From: Sanghuangporus weigelae
Lineage: Eukaryota > Basidiomycota > Agaricomycetes > Hymenochaetales > Hymenochaetaceae
Direction of reading: 5' to 3'
Length of the DNA stretch: 64,000 nucleotides
NCBI GenBank assembly: GCA_033182465.1
Contig: CP137325.1
Coordinates: forward strand, 744,001-808,000
Shown here: piece after piece, positions 61,753 through 64,000 of the stretch
How the letters are laid out: each line of letters opens with the position of its first letter
Numbering within the stretch: the stretch's first letter is position 1
Notes under the pieces: generated by a model
What the model saw: the letters and a program-made list of their open reading frames with translations, nothing else
Databases searched by the model: none
Told to the model about the DNA's origin: nothing
Program-made: the position numbers and the translations under genes

Positions 61753-62231
61753 TAGTTTCATATTTTATTTCACGGCTGTACGGCTCTCCAAAAGCAGATT
61801 CGATAACTCCCACAATACATCAAGGAGAACATCCAATATCCATTATCGGCGTCTCTCGGAGACTGTCTGCCGCTAGACTCATGCATGCGGACTCTGAATT
61901 TGTCATTTCCAGATTGATGATCATAGCGGACATCTCACGTCAAAATGCATGCTATCGAGTAATGGACCATTGCATATGATGATAAACATAAACTTTATTG
62001 CAAGACTATGCCTAAGTTAAACATTCTTCTACGCTTGAGTGCTTTAAAACCAACTTACCAAGGTTAGGATTCATGTCAGTGCAATTCTCGACGTCCATTG
62101 CATCCTGGACTATTGGGCGGACAAGCCAGATCTTTTCAGCTCTGGACCAGGAATTCTTGCGATGAACTAACCGTCTCCCTTCCACTCCCGAGCGTCTAGT
62201 ATGCGCAAACCACGGTGAAGGTAGCTATGAG
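61753..62231. other. Intergenic spacer between two MITEs
   Basis: About 480 bp between the Tc1/mariner-like MITE and the hAT-type MITE. A short frame at 61737-61979 has no motif. Nothing is supported. Confidence 0.35.
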
Positions 62232-62831
62232 TAGGGCTCCGACCGTATGCGTATAACCCGTATACGGGTACGGCCGTATCCGTATGACACAATAAGAGCA
62301 AAATATACGGGCCGTATATATGCGGCCGTATCCGTATTCAAAGGTTTAAAAATTTGACGTTTACGGCTTATACGCCGTATACGGGAGCTGAGGTCCCGTG
62401 TCTCCCGGTAGCATAGAATTAGGTATATTTTATGCCATTTTTGGTGATTTGGTAGATCACTTACTTGAAAAATATATTCCCGGGCTACCAAAGTGAGGAA
62501 GGGACTATACAGTACTGTTCCCACGCATCTCCTTTCTATTACGGTCCACTGAATTTGCCTCAGACTCCGCTGCGCCCTTCCTGGCAGGGGTGAACAACCT
62601 GAAAGTGCTGTATTTGCGCTATGTAAGGTCCAGATAACTCGAAATGAACAAGTTCAACTCATTTTATTTCCATTCTACAGTTTCTGCTCTGTAACTGCCG
62701 TATACGGCGTATTCCCCGTATACGGGCTGTCCGTATCCGTATATCGGTCTGGTGTGCCATATATACGCCCGTATCCGTATGAAGCTTCTTTTATACGGCC
62801 GTACCCGTATACGGATACGGTCGGAGCCCTA
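62232..62831. mobile_element. hAT-type MITE (600 bp, exact 8 bp target duplication)
   Basis: Terminal inverted repeats begin TAGGGCTCCGACCGTAT on the left and end with the reverse complement on the right, with one mismatch further in. The element is flanked by GCTATGAG on both sides (62224-62231 and 62832-62839), an exact 8 bp duplication, as in hAT elements. Subterminal DNA is built from repeats of CGTATACGG, TACGGCCGTA and CCGTAT. No transposase frame is present, so it depends on an element elsewhere. Confidence 0.88.
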
Positions 62832-62839
62832 GCTATGAG

Positions 62840-63436
62840 AAGAATTTTGAAGTCCATTCTTAGAGAGGAAGGACTTCAAAAAGAAAGTCCTTTTGAGGGA
62901 TTTTATGATTGCACCTCTCTTGCTTGCCGTTTTATTTCACACCGTGCTTCACACGGCTCCCTCAGAATAGGCGTAAAAAATCATGGGTGGCACAATGATT
63001 GACATCCAATCACCTCCCGATATGGTGTGTATTCGAGCTCTTCGTCATAATTTGAGAGCTTCTTTTAGAGAATGTATAGTCCCGTTAGTCGTTAATGGAT
63101 GTAGTCCTTTCCCGCTTGCCTTCTCAAAGCCGTCCTGTTCGTTTAAGATGATCTACGGCGCAGTCCATTGCTTGCTAAAGATTAAAATCTTCAATTCCTT
63201 ATTGACTGCTTTACTTACCTCGCTAGTGTCTGTGATAGATTCTCCGGGATGTAATAAGTCGAGAGTATCAGTTGCATGATGGCCTTCCAAAGTGGCCTCG
63301 ACGCATTAACGCAACCATGACTTCAAGTTTGACCAAAACAGATGAACATGAGCGTGACATATGTGACTACGTGACATGCGTAGTCGTGTCAAGGTTTCCA
63401 CGTCCACCTTTACCTTGCTTCATAGAGTCTTCGCAA
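62840..63436. other. Intergenic region upstream of the WW-domain gene
   Basis: About 600 bp. It includes a perfect short inverted repeat near 62862-62893 (TCCTTCAAAAAG-type). Frames at 62983-63279 show no motif. It holds the WW gene promoter. Confidence 0.35.
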
Positions 63437-64000
63437 ATGGCCTCCCCGGCTCAGCAACTTCCCCCAGGCTGGACAGCAGAATGGTAAGTACAATTCAAAA
63501 CTCATGCTGCGTATATTGTGAATTCTGTTTTCTATGCCAGGGATGCTAGCAATCAGAGATATGTCTTCATCGGTGAGCGTATTCATGCCGAGAAAGATTG
63601 CTTTAGACTCAACTTCTACAACGCGTATTGCAGAGACTGCCACCGGCCGTGCACAATGGGAGGTTCCGGGACTGCCAGTTGCCGGCTCTCCGCCGCCAGG
63701 CGCCGGAGCTCAAGGTCATGCTCATGGGCACGCAAAACGGCGGCAGTATGCAGCCGGTCAGACGCAAGCATACTACGGCAATACGGATGGGTACGCAGCG
63801 GATCCGGGTTACATAGCACCTGCGCCTCCAGCGCCTGGAATGAGTGTACCTGCTGCTGCTCCACAGCTCTTTACACCTGGCCTGGCCGCCTCCGAGAATC
63901 AGTTTGCTGCTCAGCAGCAGTTCCCAGCTCAGCCAGATTATATTAATGCCCCGCAAGCAACGCAGCCTGGGTATCAGCAACAGATGAGCACAGTTACGGA
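63437..64000 (+). CDS. WW-domain protein with a Gln/Pro-rich extension (partial)
   Basis: The start at 63437 gives MASPAQQLPPGWTAEW. The first intron (GTAAGT...GCCAG) splits the codon for the first tryptophan region, and a second (GTGAGC...TGCAG) splits a later codon. Spliced, the domain reads PPGWTAEWDASNQRYVFIET then ATGRAQWEVPG, a complete WW domain with both tryptophans and the final proline. WW domains bind proline-rich ligands. The tail is Gln/Pro/Ala/Gly/Tyr-rich (RRQYAAGQTQAYYGNTDGY, APQLFTPGLAASENQFAAQQ) and runs off the window end. The gene could be a splicing-, RNA- or trafficking-related adapter; the C-terminal partner domain is not visible. Confidence 0.8.

Overview
The window looks like nuclear DNA of a filamentous basidiomycete, most likely an Agaricomycete. 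The genes are split by many short introns of about 45-60 bases with GTRNGT donors, they lie densely on both strands, and several belong to mushroom-type families (DUF6593, F-box/LRR, a common multi-pass membrane family). No rRNA, tRNA, CRISPR, retroelement reverse transcriptase or autonomous transposase gene was recognised.

Layout. 1-960 (-): 5' part of a Rad51/RecA-like repair gene, cut by the window edge. 1.17-3.15 kb (+): nickel/cobalt transporter. 3.9-5.05 kb (-): DAM1 (DASH kinetochore complex), head-to-head with LSM8 (5.2-5.67 kb, +). 6.4-8.2 kb (+): RMD1/DUF155 protein. 9.25-10.56 kb (-): RmlD/MAT2B-like reductase. 11-12 kb (+): weak F-box-like remnant. 12.1-13.2 kb: a 1.1 kb foldback palindrome. 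13.6-15.0 kb (+): TMEM163-like cation-efflux protein with a cysteine-rich tail. 15.6-17.2 kb (-): coiled-coil protein with a duplicated 3' end. 18.25-19.98 kb (-): multi-pass membrane protein. 20-24.4 kb: long gene-poor stretch with a Tc1/mariner-like MITE. 24.4-26.7 kb (-): GFA1. 28.0-30.7 kb (-): AIP1. 31.3-34.5 kb (-): SEC2. 36.0-37.7 and 38.5-39.2 kb (-): two low-complexity, stress-protein-like genes. 40-42.5 kb (+): SLC49-type MFS carrier, with a decayed copy at 45-46.2 kb. 46.9-51.0 kb (-): Ran1-like kinase. 51-54.7 kb: gene-poor. 54.7-55.6 kb (+): DUF6593 protein. 55.9-57.3 kb (-): serine-rich protein. 58.3-59.8 kb (-): F-box/LRR protein. 59.9-63.4 kb: gene-poor, with a second Tc1/mariner-like MITE and an hAT-type MITE. 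63.44 kb to the end (+): WW-domain protein, cut by the window edge.

Most of the window is housekeeping content: DNA repair, spindle-kinetochore coupling, mRNA turnover or splicing, chitin precursor synthesis, actin turnover, exocytosis and metal transport. The accessory signal sits in four gene-poor stretches and is mainly non-autonomous DNA elements: the foldback family (one 1,096 bp copy and one 70 bp derivative), two MITEs with TA target duplications, one hAT-type MITE with an exact 8 bp duplication, and a 75 bp hairpin. I found no convincing new multi-gene system. The most notable points are the foldback family, a nickel transporter whose metal motif is encoded by two microexons, an altered Walker A motif in the Rad51-like gene, and a cysteine-rich tail on the TMEM163-like protein. 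All calls come from reading translations and splice signals by eye; no database search was run.
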